Shown here: one piece after another, positions 48,525-60,832 of the stretch
Numbering within the stretch: the first letter of the stretch is position 1
Layout of the letters: each line of letters starts with the position of its first letter
Assembly (NCBI GenBank): GCA_965153455.1
Contig: OZ234497.1
Span: 13,626,302-13,690,301 of the forward strand
DNA: 64,000 nucleotides
Direction: 5' to 3'
DNA from: Sphagnum compactum
Taxonomy: Eukaryota > Bryophyta > Sphagnopsida > Sphagnales
Made by a program: the position numbers and the translations under genes
Notes under the pieces: model-generated
Seen by the model: only the letters and a program-made list of their open reading frames with translations
The model's database searches: none
Told to the model about the DNA's origin: nothing

Positions 48525-51295
48525 AAACCCCAACCACCCAATAAACCAGTCATCCATTCAATTGTTTGCCATGGTGACAAATGTTACATCATATAATGTG
48601 TTGGTTGGGGGTGTTGTGTTGTATCCCATGAAATTTGTACTGCATTTTTGGGAGGAAACTACTTCCCATACTTGGACCTAAGTGGCAATTAGGAGGTGGG
48701 CATCAATTTCAGCTCCATGTTCAATATTTTGCACAAGGTGTTATTATGGTGGTTAGATGTTAACACATTACCTTAAGGGTGGGAATTAGGATGCATATGA
48801 TGTCCCACCCTCACTTGAGGACATGACATAGGACCATCCATCCCATGTTGCCTTGTCCACATGTGACCTACCCACCATTGTGGGGAAATTTGGACCAATT
48901 GAAAAAGGTGACTAATTGATGTGTCCTATAAGCATGGCAAAGTTTACCACTAACACCCACAATAGAGATGCCCCATGAAGATACACTCTAGTATGAACCA
49001 CACATATTTTATGGTAGCCTTTTGAGAAAAAGGTATGTTTCTTAGAGTTGTTTGGAAGCATTAACATTAGTTTGGTTGTAATGCTTAAGGTAGGTATATG
49101 GGTTCACACATTTACTTGTATGTGGACTGCGACACCTTAGCCCAAAACATTTCCATGCATCATGTGGGGATGTTATTGGACCAATATCCAAAAGTATTAC
49201 TAGACATAGTTATGCATGGATATTTGGGAACATTACCTTAAGACATTACATTGCTAAAGGTGTGAGATTTAGATGATGTTGGCCCAATGGATACGGTGAT
49301 AACTAAATGACTATGTCAAAGCCATTCTTAAGCAAGTACATGTGCTAGTTTGTTTGAACCAAGATTGAGATTTTTTTAAGAGCTATTATGAATGATGTTA
49401 CATATATTGGGCACTCAAGATCAACCATTCATATACCTTTTGTGGAATGTTCCTCCATTAAGTGACCCACAATTGCAAATTTTAATGGTATGGCACCAAG
49501 TCCATGTGTGGTTGGGCAAACCAATTTTGGTGGATACTACATTAGTGGGATCTCAAGCACATTGAATATAGTGGATGTGGACCAACAGAGCACCACTTAA
49601 TTTGTTGCAATGGGCATATGATTTAATACCACAACCTAAAGGTCTCATTATGGATGCCATTTTGGATTCAAAACGCATGTCAGACATGGTGCAACTTAAT
49701 GATTACCCACCTCTTGCCATTGTCAACAAGGTCAGTTGACCATAGGTGGTGTTGCCCATGATTATGAACTTTCCAAGTTAACATGTTTTTCATGATGATG
49801 GTTTACGCATGATTTGGGATTCAAGATAATATTGTTGAATAGAACCTAATGCGAATGAATGGGAATGTCCTATGGGGTTCCTTTTTCACGCTATCATTAG
49901 TAGAATAACCCCATTTTGTGACTTGTCTTAGGGAATCAAAAATGTTGTTTACAATTATTTTGGTTTAGAAAATATGAAATGCTGAAACATATTTTGAATT
50001 TTTCAAATTTTCAAACTTCACACCTTTTACGTTGTGAGTGTTTTTTGAATGTGCATAGTGGGTTATTATTTTTTCAATTTTCTTACCACAATTTTTTATT
50101 ATTAAAAAAACCCTTAGCTTAATCCATTGATTTTTTTAATTTGATGAAACTATTGTTGAAGTTCAAGTCCTTTATAAAAACCAAAACATGAAATTAAATG
50201 AAATGAATTTTTAGTTTGACTTCCTTAACATTCATGTTAATCATTTAGCACAACTTCCCATGATTACCATGATTTTCACAAGGTAATGCATAAATATATG
50301 TTTAACAATTTTCATTGGGATCTAGCATGGTTTTTGGTTCCTAATATTATAATCACACCCACTTGGGTTATTATCCTAGGTTTGACTGAACAATGATGAT
50401 TATTTAGTTCCCACCATTGTTTTTTTTCTTCAATTTGCTAATGGAGTATGGGTGGTGAGCATCCCTAGGTAGATTCAAACAAATTTCCTCAAGTTGGAGA
50501 CATTATTTCAAGGAACTCTTAAAACCACTACCAATATGCATAAATGTGGCCACACCCCCCCCCTCCCCAATTTGTCGTTTTTTGGTGATTTTAAATGAAA
50601 AACCCCCTTTCTATTCATAGTCGAAGTTTTTTTAAAATAGAAATATGGCGATAAATTGCTAGAAAAAATAACATTGGTTCGCACTCAATGTTTTCCTTTT
50701 TCATCACCTTTTACATTTCATCTTTGGACATGCACATTCATGTAGGGGGCCAATGTGATCATGAGGTCACATTTGGTGATCCTAAATGGGCCAAATACCC
50801 TTGGCAACCATGGGATTTTACACGAAGGGAAAAGGTGATGGATGTCATGACAGTTTAATGTTTGGTGTGTGGGAGCATACAAGTTGAATGCACATTTGGC
50901 ATCCAAGATCTTGGACTTGTTTAAAGAAGTTGAAGGGAATTCAAATGCACATGGAATGGGGGTTTCATGTGGGGATACATTCCCATATCAACCTTATAGC
51001 AATTATAGGTTGTAGCTTCAACCTTGGGCACAAAGGACGAGTTGCCATCTTAATGCAAGGGACCCATAACTACAAACACATGGGAACTAAAAATTGGTTT
51101 CATAATGACAAGAGGTGAAGCACACAAGATGTGACGATTGTTGTGAAACTATCTTCATTGTTTTGCTTTTAGCTTCAAGGACTTCAGCAAACTTCAAGGG
51201 CAAAAGGTATGTCCATCACCTTGGATGATAATACCTTTATTTTCTAATGATCATATTGTTTGATTGACATGTAATGGGCTTTGGTAAAAGTTTGG
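48525..51295. other. Unassigned, possibly decayed retrotransposon interior
   Basis: Plus-strand sequence lacks long open frames and recognisable domains. Composition is similar to the adjoining pol remnant. The frames at 50718-50906 (minus) and 50888-51118 (plus) overlap and match nothing known to me. A poly-C tract lies at about 50556-50567. Confidence 0.3.
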
Positions 51296-52330
51296 ATGAA
51301 GGAACTTTTGGAGGCTTGGTTGGCAAATGGGGAGTATGCATTCACCACAATTACATTTACTAAATTATTTTTTTGGCGATTGGACCGAACGATGGATGTG
51401 TGAAGATTATAGACCTATCAATAAGTGGACATAATTTAACAAGTATGGCATGCCACTATAAGAAGAAAATTTTGATTATAATGGCCAAGCCGAGCTATTT
51501 AACATTTTGGATTTATGATACAAATATCACCAATTGTCACTTTAAGAAGGTGACAACATGAAGGTTGAGGCATTGACCAAAATGGGAAAGACTATTTGTA
51601 TCAATGAAAGTTTTTACCTCTTGGGTTGAAGAACGCACATGCATAATTCCAAAGGTTTATGGATCGAGTTCTTACATGTTTGGATTATGCCAAATGTTAC
51701 ATTGATGACATCATATAATTTCACCATGGAATTACATGGTCATCACTTGCAAAATGTGTTTGAACAATTTGGGGCACATGGGTACTTGAAACGACACCTA
51801 GGAAAATGTAGGTGTTTCCAATTGTGAATGGAATATTTGGACCACGTGATTTACCTAGGAGGTTTGGGAATGCAAAAAGGCTAGGGTGGATGCAATTTTC
51901 AAGGTTCCAAGACCAACTAATGTTAGTTGGTTGAAAGCATTTTTGTTGGTGGTTTGTCAAAGGGTTTAATAACATTGCCAAACCTTTGATTCAAACTGGC
52001 CAAGGTCGACGAGGAGTTACATGGGAAAATGCACAAGAACAATTTGTTTTTCAAAAGTTGAAAGCTAGGTTTAGTTCTACACCCATTTTGAAGAGACCCA
52101 TCAAAGGTCATCCTTTCTAATGGCATACATATTGGAGTGCTTTGGGATTTGGAGTAGTCTTTACATACCTTGATGGAGAAATTGAAAATTTGTGGTGGCT
52201 TATGCAAGTTGGTCCAGTAATCAAGTAAAGGTCAAATAAAATTAATAGGAGGGGGGAATGTTTGACAATTGTTTGGGTTGTGGTCATATTCCAATGTTAT
52301 TTGTTTGGTAGCCCATTCACCTTGGAACGG
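51296..52330 (+). pseudogene. Ty3-type (Metaviridae-like) pol remnant: reverse transcriptase and start of RNase H
   Basis: Conceptual plus-strand reading across frames gives, in order, KELLEAG, WMCEDYRPINKW, a weak AELFNILDL, RFMDRVLTCLDYAKCYIDDI (the YxDD catalytic motif as YIDD), HHLQNVFEQF, GKCRCF, an RT-connection stretch (AKPLIQTGQG, VTWENAQEQF) and an RNase H-like WSALGFG. This is the standard order of a plant Ty3-type polyprotein. Stops and frameshifts are frequent, and no integrase or long terminal repeats were found. It is an old inactive copy. Confidence 0.85.
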
Positions 52331-52965
52331 TTTGTAGTATTAGTTTGTTCAACTAATGCACACAATTCAAAATATAAATTATTTACAACCTATCAAATGT
52401 AATAACTTGCTTAAAATGTAAAGTCAAGTTTTAAATTTATTTATAAGGTTATATTTAATATCTATTCAAAGAACCTCAACTTGTTTTAAATAGGATAGCA
52501 CCGTGTTCAAGCTCTGTTCAATTTTAAAAAGAAGATGATTATTTAGTTAGGTTCCAATGACAATACTAACAAAATTCAAAACCTCTTATCAAAAGCAATG
52601 TTTTTTATTCCAATCTTCAAGTAGGTGCACTAGCTAGGATCTTCAACATTAATTAGAATAAATGATGATTGTCTTGGTGGACTAGTAGATCTTTTTTGAA
52701 ATCTTGCCTAGTTCTGGTGACTTACAGGAACACATTGTCTAAATTTGGCAACTTCTAAGTTTTTTTTTGTCAAGATATGACAATTTTGTTTTTCAAAAAT
52801 CTCAAAAATCCCTTTGTTGGATTCATCAACCTTTTTTTTATTGTCGCCAGGTTGTGAAAATTCGCCCAAAAAAAAAACAGTGATCAAAAGACCTTAGACC
52901 TTGACTTGTTCAACCTGAACTTAAACCTGTCTAAATCCTAAAACTTACCATCAATACTAGTAGAG
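52331..52965. other. AT-rich DNA with a CCAAATTTGG-family repeat fragment
   Basis: 52690-52900 contains TCTAAATTTGGCAACTTC, TTGTCGCCAGGTTGTGAAA and poly-A/T blocks that parallel 31310-31380. The preceding 360 bp holds nothing recognised. Confidence 0.4.
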
Positions 52966-54393
52966 CCAATGTTGGGCAAATATTAAAAATAACAATAGAT
53001 ACTTGACAATTCTATGCATGGGTATATATCCACTTACTCGGTAACGGTCAAAAATTCAACTAATCAAGTTCATAAGGAACCTCCAGAAGGCAAACATGCA
53101 AAGAACCATGACAATCAAAGAACTATCCTTCACAAATCTTGTATTTCTTTTCCTGAATTCCTAATCTGGTCGCTTCTGCAAGTGGCTGGTTCTTTCAATA
53201 ATTGTTGTAGTAGTTGTGATTGCGTGGCGTTGATGGCAGAAAGCTTGTGTGCTTTAGGGAGGTGATCTTCTACAGTAGGTGTTGTGAAGGTTGCTACAAC
53301 TTTGTAAATGAAAGGAAGTGACGGGCCGCCATCATCTCCAAGTGGCGGCATGTACCTATACTATTTGATGCATCCCCTTTTATTCTTGTGATTTGGGGCT
53401 TTTTTTGTTTTCTTGTACTCCAGATGTCAAGGTTGTTGTGTGAAGTTTGACGCTAAGAGATTCTTTGCTATTGAGCGGTTGCAAGTAATCTCTCTTTTCT
53501 TCTTTTTTTACTCCTTTGTACATTTCCTTAATCGACGGTGTGTTTTTTAATAAAGCTTTACAAGTTTTCATCAATCGCAACTTGTAGAATGTAGTTTGTA
53601 GACAGAAGAACTTGCAATTTATTTATTTCTTATTATTATTATTAATTATTAATTATTATTATTTTAGTACCTTTGGACATTAGAGGTTGGAGCGCACTTT
53701 GTTCAACAGTCAAAAATGGGTCACAGTGAACCAGCACCCATCAGTGCACCATCAACTGGATGCTTGTTTATTACTCAGTTGTGGATGAACCTTGACTGAG
53801 TTAATATTTGGTTTCACCTTGGTAACCACTAGTGTAGGAAATAGGTCTCATATTATAGGTAGATAGGTAGGAAAATAGGTAACTACTAAGTAAGTAAGTA
53901 GATGGTTTGTACATAGGTAAGGGCTGTTTTTTACAACTTACCTACTACTACTAAGAACCTGCTCGTGGGTTGTTAGTAGGTAGGTAGGAAAACAAAATGC
54001 AACTGAGCTAACCACCATGGTTATCTAGGGAACTGGAACCCAACAGAAAACTGGTTCCTGACCACTTACCATCCATCCAAAAGCCCTTCTTCGTGATCAA
54101 AGTTTTTTCATTCACCAAAAAGATGTGGACCGACCTATTCTATTTGGGTAAGAAATTAAATTAAAATAATAACGCACGGGTCTATTTTGCAAAGACGCCA
54201 ATAGAACCAAAAAAACCGGTCTGGTTGGTTAGGAAATGCGAAATCTTAAATTTGAAAAAAAAATCACAACCGGACTAGTCTTTTGGTTCCCCAAAAAAAA
54301 ATTCAAAAAACCACAGGTTCTTTGATTTTTAAATTTTCAAAAAAACCAGAACCAGAGGTTATTTCAAAAAACCAAATAACCACCCAACACTGG
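52966..54393. mobile_element. Non-autonomous hAT-like element, about 1.43 kb, with possible captured sequence
   Basis: The left end CCAATGTTGGGC and the reverse complement of the right end CCAGTGTTGGGT match at 10 of 12 bases. They resemble the ends at 62, 8538 and 55767. Near the right end are AGAACC and GGTTC-type subterminal motifs. The interior includes copy B of the dispersed repeat (53722-54078). It also includes a less AT-rich, CpG-containing block at about 53040-53590 that looks unlike the rest. No transposase; an 8 bp target duplication is not clean. Boundaries are provisional. Confidence 0.5.
53722..54078. repeat. Dispersed repeat, copy B
   Basis: Matches 117-450 in the same orientation at high identity, with small indels, including TTACTCAGTTGTGGATGAAC, AATATTTGGTTTCACCTTGG and GTTGTTAGTAGGTAGGTAG. 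It lies within the larger element at 52966-54393. Confidence 0.8.
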
Positions 54394-55766
54394 TAAAGAC
54401 TCTTTGTTGGTCTGGTACCCACTTGTTTTGGTACCCGTCTGCTACGGGTATCGGCTATTTTAAATTTCTTGGATACTTGGCCTGGTATTTGTATTAGGCT
54501 CGACACCGATTTTGGGCTGGGATATGGCAGGCATATGACGGGTATCTAGACTGGTATGAGACTGGTATTAACCTCAAGTCCCTACCAGCTGCTACCAAAC
54601 TGGTATTAAGCTGGGACCCGACTTAGGTCATACTGGTATTTGATATCAGTATTCATACCACTATTGATAACAAGTCTCTGAAAACCTATGCTTTGTAAAA
54701 AATGCCCTCCAATTAAACTAAAATATTGACTTCTAATGTAGTTGATCTATAACTAAGAGGTTTTAGACAACTAGTTAAAGAGATCAATTTATTAGTGTAA
54801 CTTTTTAACTTTGTTAGTTAATCATCTTTAGGGATTTGAAACCAGCTTTTTTGAGATAGAGAAGTGCTTTCCTTTGGCTATATAGATTATGAAATGACAA
54901 GTTTGGGTTAAAAATATGAGATAAAAAGTGTGATGCTATTGGGAACATCTTAGAAAACACATTGGGAACTTGGGAACATGTTGAGGATGTCATTGAGAAT
55001 CATTGAGAACTTGTGGAACACACAAGGAATATAGAGGCTAGGGAACACCAAAATCCAAAAAGATCAAACCTCACAAAAGGACACCACATCCCCCTCTCCT
55101 CCCCCCCCCACCCCTTACTGAATTAGATTCCTGCAAAGTGTATACGCTTTGTATGTCAAAGAATAGTATGGTTAGCTAATTAGTGATGCATTGCACCTAG
55201 ACTAGTACCATGGTGAAAGCCCCAAAAAAATTTGGGTGCGTGTTTTCTAAACATTATAAAATATTCGGTTGTTAGTCTGATTAATGGTTTCTGAATCCAA
55301 ATTTAACATGCCATGAGTTAAATTAGCCACGACAAGATGCCTCACTCAAGAAGGTGAAGGTACCATTTTATAGGTGCTGGTTCAACAATAAACGCAACCA
55401 CCAACAATAGATTGAACTCTTTCTTCATGGTATTACCGAAGTGGTCCACTTTCGGACTACCATTCCAACACTTGAGTGGGTAAGTGGAAGTGTGACATTA
55501 TCATTCATATTTAAATTCAGTGCCAATCATCTTTGTGGGATCAAAACACTACGGAAATTAATCACACACCAATTAACCCACAAACTACTTGCAAAAGTTT
55601 TTTTGGTCCTGCACCCTTCTCTCAGCAAATGTTTTTCTGTAAGACAATTTCTGGGGGTGATCATCCTATGCAAAAAGTTTATGCAGTCTATATACAAGTT
55701 TCAACCCCACTAAAGTTTGCCATTGAAGCCCCCCCTACCCCTCCCCAAACAAGCCAAGGAAAGAAC
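54394..55766. other. Intergenic DNA with an ACTGGTATT/GGTACCC-rich tract
   Basis: 54400-54665 is dense in ACTGGTATT, GGTACCC and GGGTATC words on both strands, a possible decayed repeat array. The remainder contains a poly-C tract near 55103 and frames at 55441-55713 and 55533-55769 with no recognised product. Confidence 0.4.
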
Positions 55767-56040
55767 TAGTGCTGGGTGGATACCCGAGTAAGAACTGCTG
55801 GTTCTGGCTGGTAAGAACCAGATTGGAAATGGGTATGATTTTCAGAACCTGAAATGGCAGTAGAATACTTTTTCTTTGAGATAGAAGGGATTGGAACCAA
55901 GGGTTAACTGAAGGTTAACTAAAAGTTAATCATTTGGTTTCAGTGGTTCTATTTGGGTGTGGAACCAGAGCTGAGACAACTCCACTTTATATTTTCAACC
56001 ACACCTCGTCTTCACAAAAGTAAAGAACCGCCCAACATTG
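55767..56040. mobile_element. hAT-like MITE, 274 bp, with 8 bp target-site duplication
   Basis: The left end TAGTGCTGGGTGG and the reverse complement of the right end CAATGTTGGGCGG match at 9 of 13 positions, all differences being transitions. The flanks are GAAAGAAC (55759-55766) and GAAAGAAA (56041-56048), 7 of 8 identical, as expected for a hAT-type 8 bp duplication. Subterminal GGTTCT/AGAACC motifs occur inside. It has no coding capacity. Confidence 0.7.
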
Positions 56041-57880
56041 GAAAGAAATCAGACCTCAAGATTGTGATTCATTTGGAGCCTAATTTAGCAAAGACCATCA
56101 AAATGATGGGTGAAATTTTCTCTCAGCCTAGAAGAAGTGTTTCATGAAGTCCTTTTGCAACACTCAGCAGCATGCCATTCAGGAATCGTCACCTGAATTT
56201 GTTTGTTTGTTGGTTGGTTTGTGGGGGTCTTCAAGTAAAGTCCGTTTAAGAACCAAAACCCATGCACACATCATATTGGTGAAAAAGTAGTGAAATAGTA
56301 GGAGCAATCCCTAGAGTTTCATTGCTTTTTCCCCTCTATTGCTTTACTTACCAGAGGTCTACTAAGCTACTTGCCAACTTGCCAAGTTTGTCATCGGCCT
56401 ACTTACACTACTTACACATAAGTTATTGGGTGGAAATTAATTAAATTTTTGAAAAAAGAGAATTTAAAAAATCATGGGCATTTTGATGAATTGTATAAAG
56501 ATTTGTAATTCACATTTGATGAGTATTATTTTCAAAAACAAATTAGAGCAAGGAAAATGTGAAAACTACTAGTCCATGTTGCCTAATGTGAGAGCTATGC
56601 CTCACATTTCATAAGAGGAAAGAAGAATCATTGGAACTAAAAACTAGAGGAGATAAAATTAAGGCCAAGTTTAAGATTATTGATTGGTTCTTGAATGGCA
56701 ATCTCAAGATAGCTTATTGACCACCTATAATGATGAAAAAATAATAATCTAGAAATATATATAACACACCCCCTTAATAAGCATTGTTTGGTGCAAAAAA
56801 TGTTCAACAATGTTGAATTGCCTAGTTCCTACCATAGGGTTTAACTACATTGATCTTGCACATATGCTAAATAAGAAATATGATTGTTTCTTTTTAGTGT
56901 TTGAATTAATTTTGTTTGTTGGTGTTTTCTATTTCAAAAAGGAGGTGTTACGTTTGAATTGGCCTAGGACAATAAACATGTAGAACATGAAGGTCACAAT
57001 TGTTGATTCCTACTAGCCATTTCAACCATATAGGGTTGGGATGGATGCGCCATATTTGCATTGCAAAAATTTAGGGTTTGCAAACAAATCGCTTTTTTTG
57101 AGTCTTTCATTCATGTTTATTGCAATTTTCATGATCCAAGATTTCATCACCTTTGTTGTATCATTTGCCACTCCCACCATTTTGATTATTTAGAGTTTGC
57201 CACCCCACCATCACGTGCATTGCAAATTAAAATGTCCTTACAAATTTTTCATGATTTTGTTGCTAGTGTAATTAGAAAGATGCTAGCAATGGCCAAGGTT
57301 TAATGGCATTCACATCGCATGGGTGTTGTCAATTTTTACAAGGTTCAGACAATTTCTGAAATTTAGAATCCAAGCCCCAATGATCAATCTATGAAGGTCG
57401 ACATTTGATGAACTTATGAAGGTAGATTAAAAATTTGAAACTTTGACCCTGAAAGCTAATTCAAGCTTTAGTGTTGCAACTTGTAAACTCACAAGGTTCA
57501 AGTAACAAGCTACAAGATGGGTGACCATTGACCATTGACTACGAAGTCATAACAAGTTGACTTTCAACTCCATTTGGAAGTTTGCTATTGAAACTCAAAC
57601 AATGAAGCTTAAAGGTTGAGGTGCAAGTAGTAAAGTTAAATGGTAGTCACAAGTCACAAAAAGGCCATCACCCATGAGGACCTGGTAAGTCTTGTGCATT
57701 GTAATTCACCTATGCATCATTGCATTATGCATTTCATGTGTTCAGTGTTTCAAATGTTTGAAGTGTTCATTATTCATTATTCAAGTGTCTTAGTTTGTGT
57801 TCATATGCTTGTTGACTATAAACAAAATTCAAACTTGAGAAATTTGTAAAAGATATCACACAAGTCATACATTTTAAGAG
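56041..57880. other. Intergenic DNA, nothing firm recognised
   Basis: Mixed AT-rich sequence. The 80-codon plus-strand frame 57061-57303 is His/Cys-containing but lacks a regular zinc-finger spacing and matches no family I know. No terminal repeats. Confidence 0.35.
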
Positions 57881-58250
57881 TTGAAAGATGAAAGAAATAA
57901 AGATATGAGAGAAGACAAAAAAAAGATAGAAAAAATTAGGATTCTAAAAGAAAAAAAAGACAATAAATTTAAAGAGGTGGAAAAGAAATCAAGATTCGCA
58001 AAGAGAGAGTTGAGGGAGACAAGAGACATGAAAAAAAATAAACAAAATACTCAAAGAGACAAAAAGAGATTGTGATTTGAAAAAAGAAAAGTAAAAAATA
58101 ATAAAAGATTTTGAGAACTAAGAGACTAGAAAGAGACATAAGACGATCAAGATTCAGAAAGAAAGAGAAAGACAAGGGAAATTGAGATTCCAATTTTTTT
58201 TAAATGAAAGAAATTTGAGAGGAAGAGAAGAGAAAGGTAAACAATTTGGA
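57881..58250 (+). repeat. Purine-rich low-complexity tract
   Basis: About 370 bp in which the plus strand is overwhelmingly A and G (GAGACAAAAAGAGA, GAAAGAGAAAGACAAGG). The Lys/Glu/Arg-rich frame 57881-58075 and its antisense Phe/Leu/Ser frame are consequences of composition. Confidence 0.7.
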
Positions 58251-58599
58251 CTTTAGTGTGCATTATGCAAATTGAAGCTCAAGAAAGATCAAAAAAGGAG
58301 AGTCAATATCAAACAAACTTTAGAATTTTAGAAGCAATGGATTAATCATCACAAGTTTAAAAGAATTTGAATTTGGGTGGTTTCATGTTTGTTATGGTTC
58401 ACCACTCACACATTGAGTAATTATTCTTGTATTTGTGAAAATTTCAAGTTTCTGCAAGTCAAAACCATGGAGTATAAAATTCAAGTATTTTTTTCATAAA
58501 ATTTTGGTTCAAATTTCATGGCAAAGAACTTGTAGCACCCTAAGAACTTCAAATTTAGGTTTTTATTTGGTGACAAAGCCCCAACAATGAATTATGTTA

Positions 58600-60832
58600 C
58601 TTTTTCCATCAAGTTTTGGTGGATGTTGCTTCTTTTAACAAGTCTATGGTAGATATTCCTTTTGATCCAATGAATGTTGTTTTTTCTAGCAAGTTTTTAA
58701 AGATATTCCTTTTGTTATGGATTTTGAATGTGTTATTTTGGACCCAATTATGGCACAACAAAACTTTGAAACAACAAAGAAAATAAAGAAGGTTTATGAA
58801 CAACATACACATTTTTAGGATATACAAGCCACTAAACTTCCTTGGATAGAATCTATGGTGGGTTTTGATGGCAAAGTTGTTCAATCTAGTGCAAAGTGTG
58901 TATCCGAATTCAAGGTTAAAAAATGTTACTGGTTTCTAAGTTCAATTGTTTATGGAAACATGCAATTAGTTGTTGCAAGGCTTCAATATCCATGCCAAGG
59001 TTTAAAGTTGGGGACAATTATTTCTTGAAAACCAATGTTCAATGTGTTGTTAATGAGAAATTGTATTTTGTTATAAGTGTTGAAATAGTGTTGCAATAGG
59101 TTGCTCACAATGCAATTATTGAGAAGAAAAAAAGATTGTTCAATATTCTTTTATTTTTTACTTACTTAATCATGGTTGCCCCGTGACAAAATATTTTGTA
59201 ATGCAAAAATTATTTGTGCAAATGAATGTTTTTAATAATCCCAAAAAACATTGGTCTAATGGGGCTGGTTGGGAGATGGCAAATCTTGTGTGAGAAAGTG
59301 TTAAATAAAACTTTCGGTGTGGTAGACGAGGCAAGTTTTGTCTTTTTAAGTGTAGATGAAGTTATTATTATTAATAACTAGTCATGGATTTTAGTTCATG
59401 TGCATGTGATGTAGGCATGGAAAAGAGTATATATCCTCTTCATCCTTGTGATTATTGAATGTCATATGTACTATGGAAATTTGACCAACTAAGAAATAAC
59501 TCAAAGGCCCATTTGCTTTGGTACAAATGGAACTTTCCTTTTCCAAGGTTGTTGCACTAAAATGACAACACAATTGAAGAAGAAACACTTTCCTTGCATT
59601 ATGGGGTAGCATTGTATGCAAAGCTTGCATATGGTTCATAGGACAAAACTTTGTTTATTCATTCCACGGTGGGAAAGTTAAAAAAATTGTTCCAATCATT
59701 GTATTCCTATTTTTCAAGCTGCCCCAAGTGACATTTGGAATTCACTAAACTTGTTGAGGTTATGAAAACAAAAGGACTAAAGATCTTGAGAACTGCCAAG
59801 ACACGATGGATATCAATGTTGGAGCCTTTGAAACATATTTTTGCCAAATATAAGACATTGATTGTCAAATGTCATAAAACAACCTTTCAATTGTTCAAAC
59901 AAGGTTAAATCTTGATTTCAGTTGTGATATTCACACATTTTTGGCCTTGTCTTGCTTGCTACCATTATTGGAGTCCATCAATGCTTTGATCAAAATTTCC
60001 CAAGGAAAGGATGTTTTCATTGTTGATTTTGTGGTTGTTGTAAAAATTTGTCAAGTTAAGCTTTTTATGATATACAATAATCCTATGACTAGCTACTAAT
60101 GTGAACATTTCCAAGTCTTTTGTGATGTTGTGAAAAACATTTCAACAACAATCACTTAAGATTGGGTTACTAATCTTAACACTAGTTCATAAAATCTTGT
60201 TCTTTTTATGGCTAATCACAATTATCAAATGCACATTTTCAATGTAGTTGTTGCAATTAACTAGTCAATGTGCAAAAATGTTTTTATGACATCCATTGGA
60301 CAAATGAAAGGTCAATATTTTAATGCAACTGAAATGTTTGTTAGTGAATTGAAGAGGCATTTCCCAAATTGCAAATTGATGAATGCCTTGGGCATTATGT
60401 ATCCATAATTTTGGATGCATTTATTGTTAATTTCTCTTTCTTTTTGCACCTTGGTAACATTAAAAAACACTATTGTCAACCAAAGAATGTGAAACCCTCA
60501 TTGTTGGAAATTTCAAAACCTTTGAATGCTAAGGTTTCGAACTTGCAAATGTCCATGATTAAGCTCACTATGAAAATGCAAGCACCCAAGGCCATGGCTA
60601 AACCATTTGATGTCAATCTAATGACCATCCTTAGACCAATGTATAAAGGATGAATGTACTTTCTCTATTCTTGCATTCATGAAAGACAAATTGTGGAATC
60701 AATTAAACCAACACTTGGACACAATTGTGCACATGTTTGCACAAGTGTTTTTTACTCAAGAAAACTTTCCTTATCAAGATGCCATTACCCATTGGAAAGA
60801 TGAAAAGGTGCAGGTTGAAGCTACTATGTAAA
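58600..60832 (+). pseudogene. hAT-type transposase-derived pseudogene, most of the length present
   Basis: Conceptual plus-strand reading, with many stops and frameshifts, recovers in order: ATKLPWIESMVGFDGK (N-terminal BED-like region), VVDEASFVFLSVDEV (start of the RNase H-like fold with its first acidic residue), GTNGTFLFQGCCTKMTTQL, HLEFTKLVEVMKTKGLKIL, RWISMLEPLKH, LMNALGIMYPQFW and FAQVFFTQENFPYQDAI. This order and wording match a widespread plant hAT transposase-derived protein group. The C-terminal dimerisation region is not recognised, and unrelated sequence begins after about 60832. Not functional. It is the longest member of a family also represented by 9660-10085 and 44986-45410. 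Confidence 0.8.

Noticed and set aside
57881-58075. 64-codon Lys/Glu/Arg-rich frame
   Set aside because: Result of a polypurine tract; no homology and no start context.
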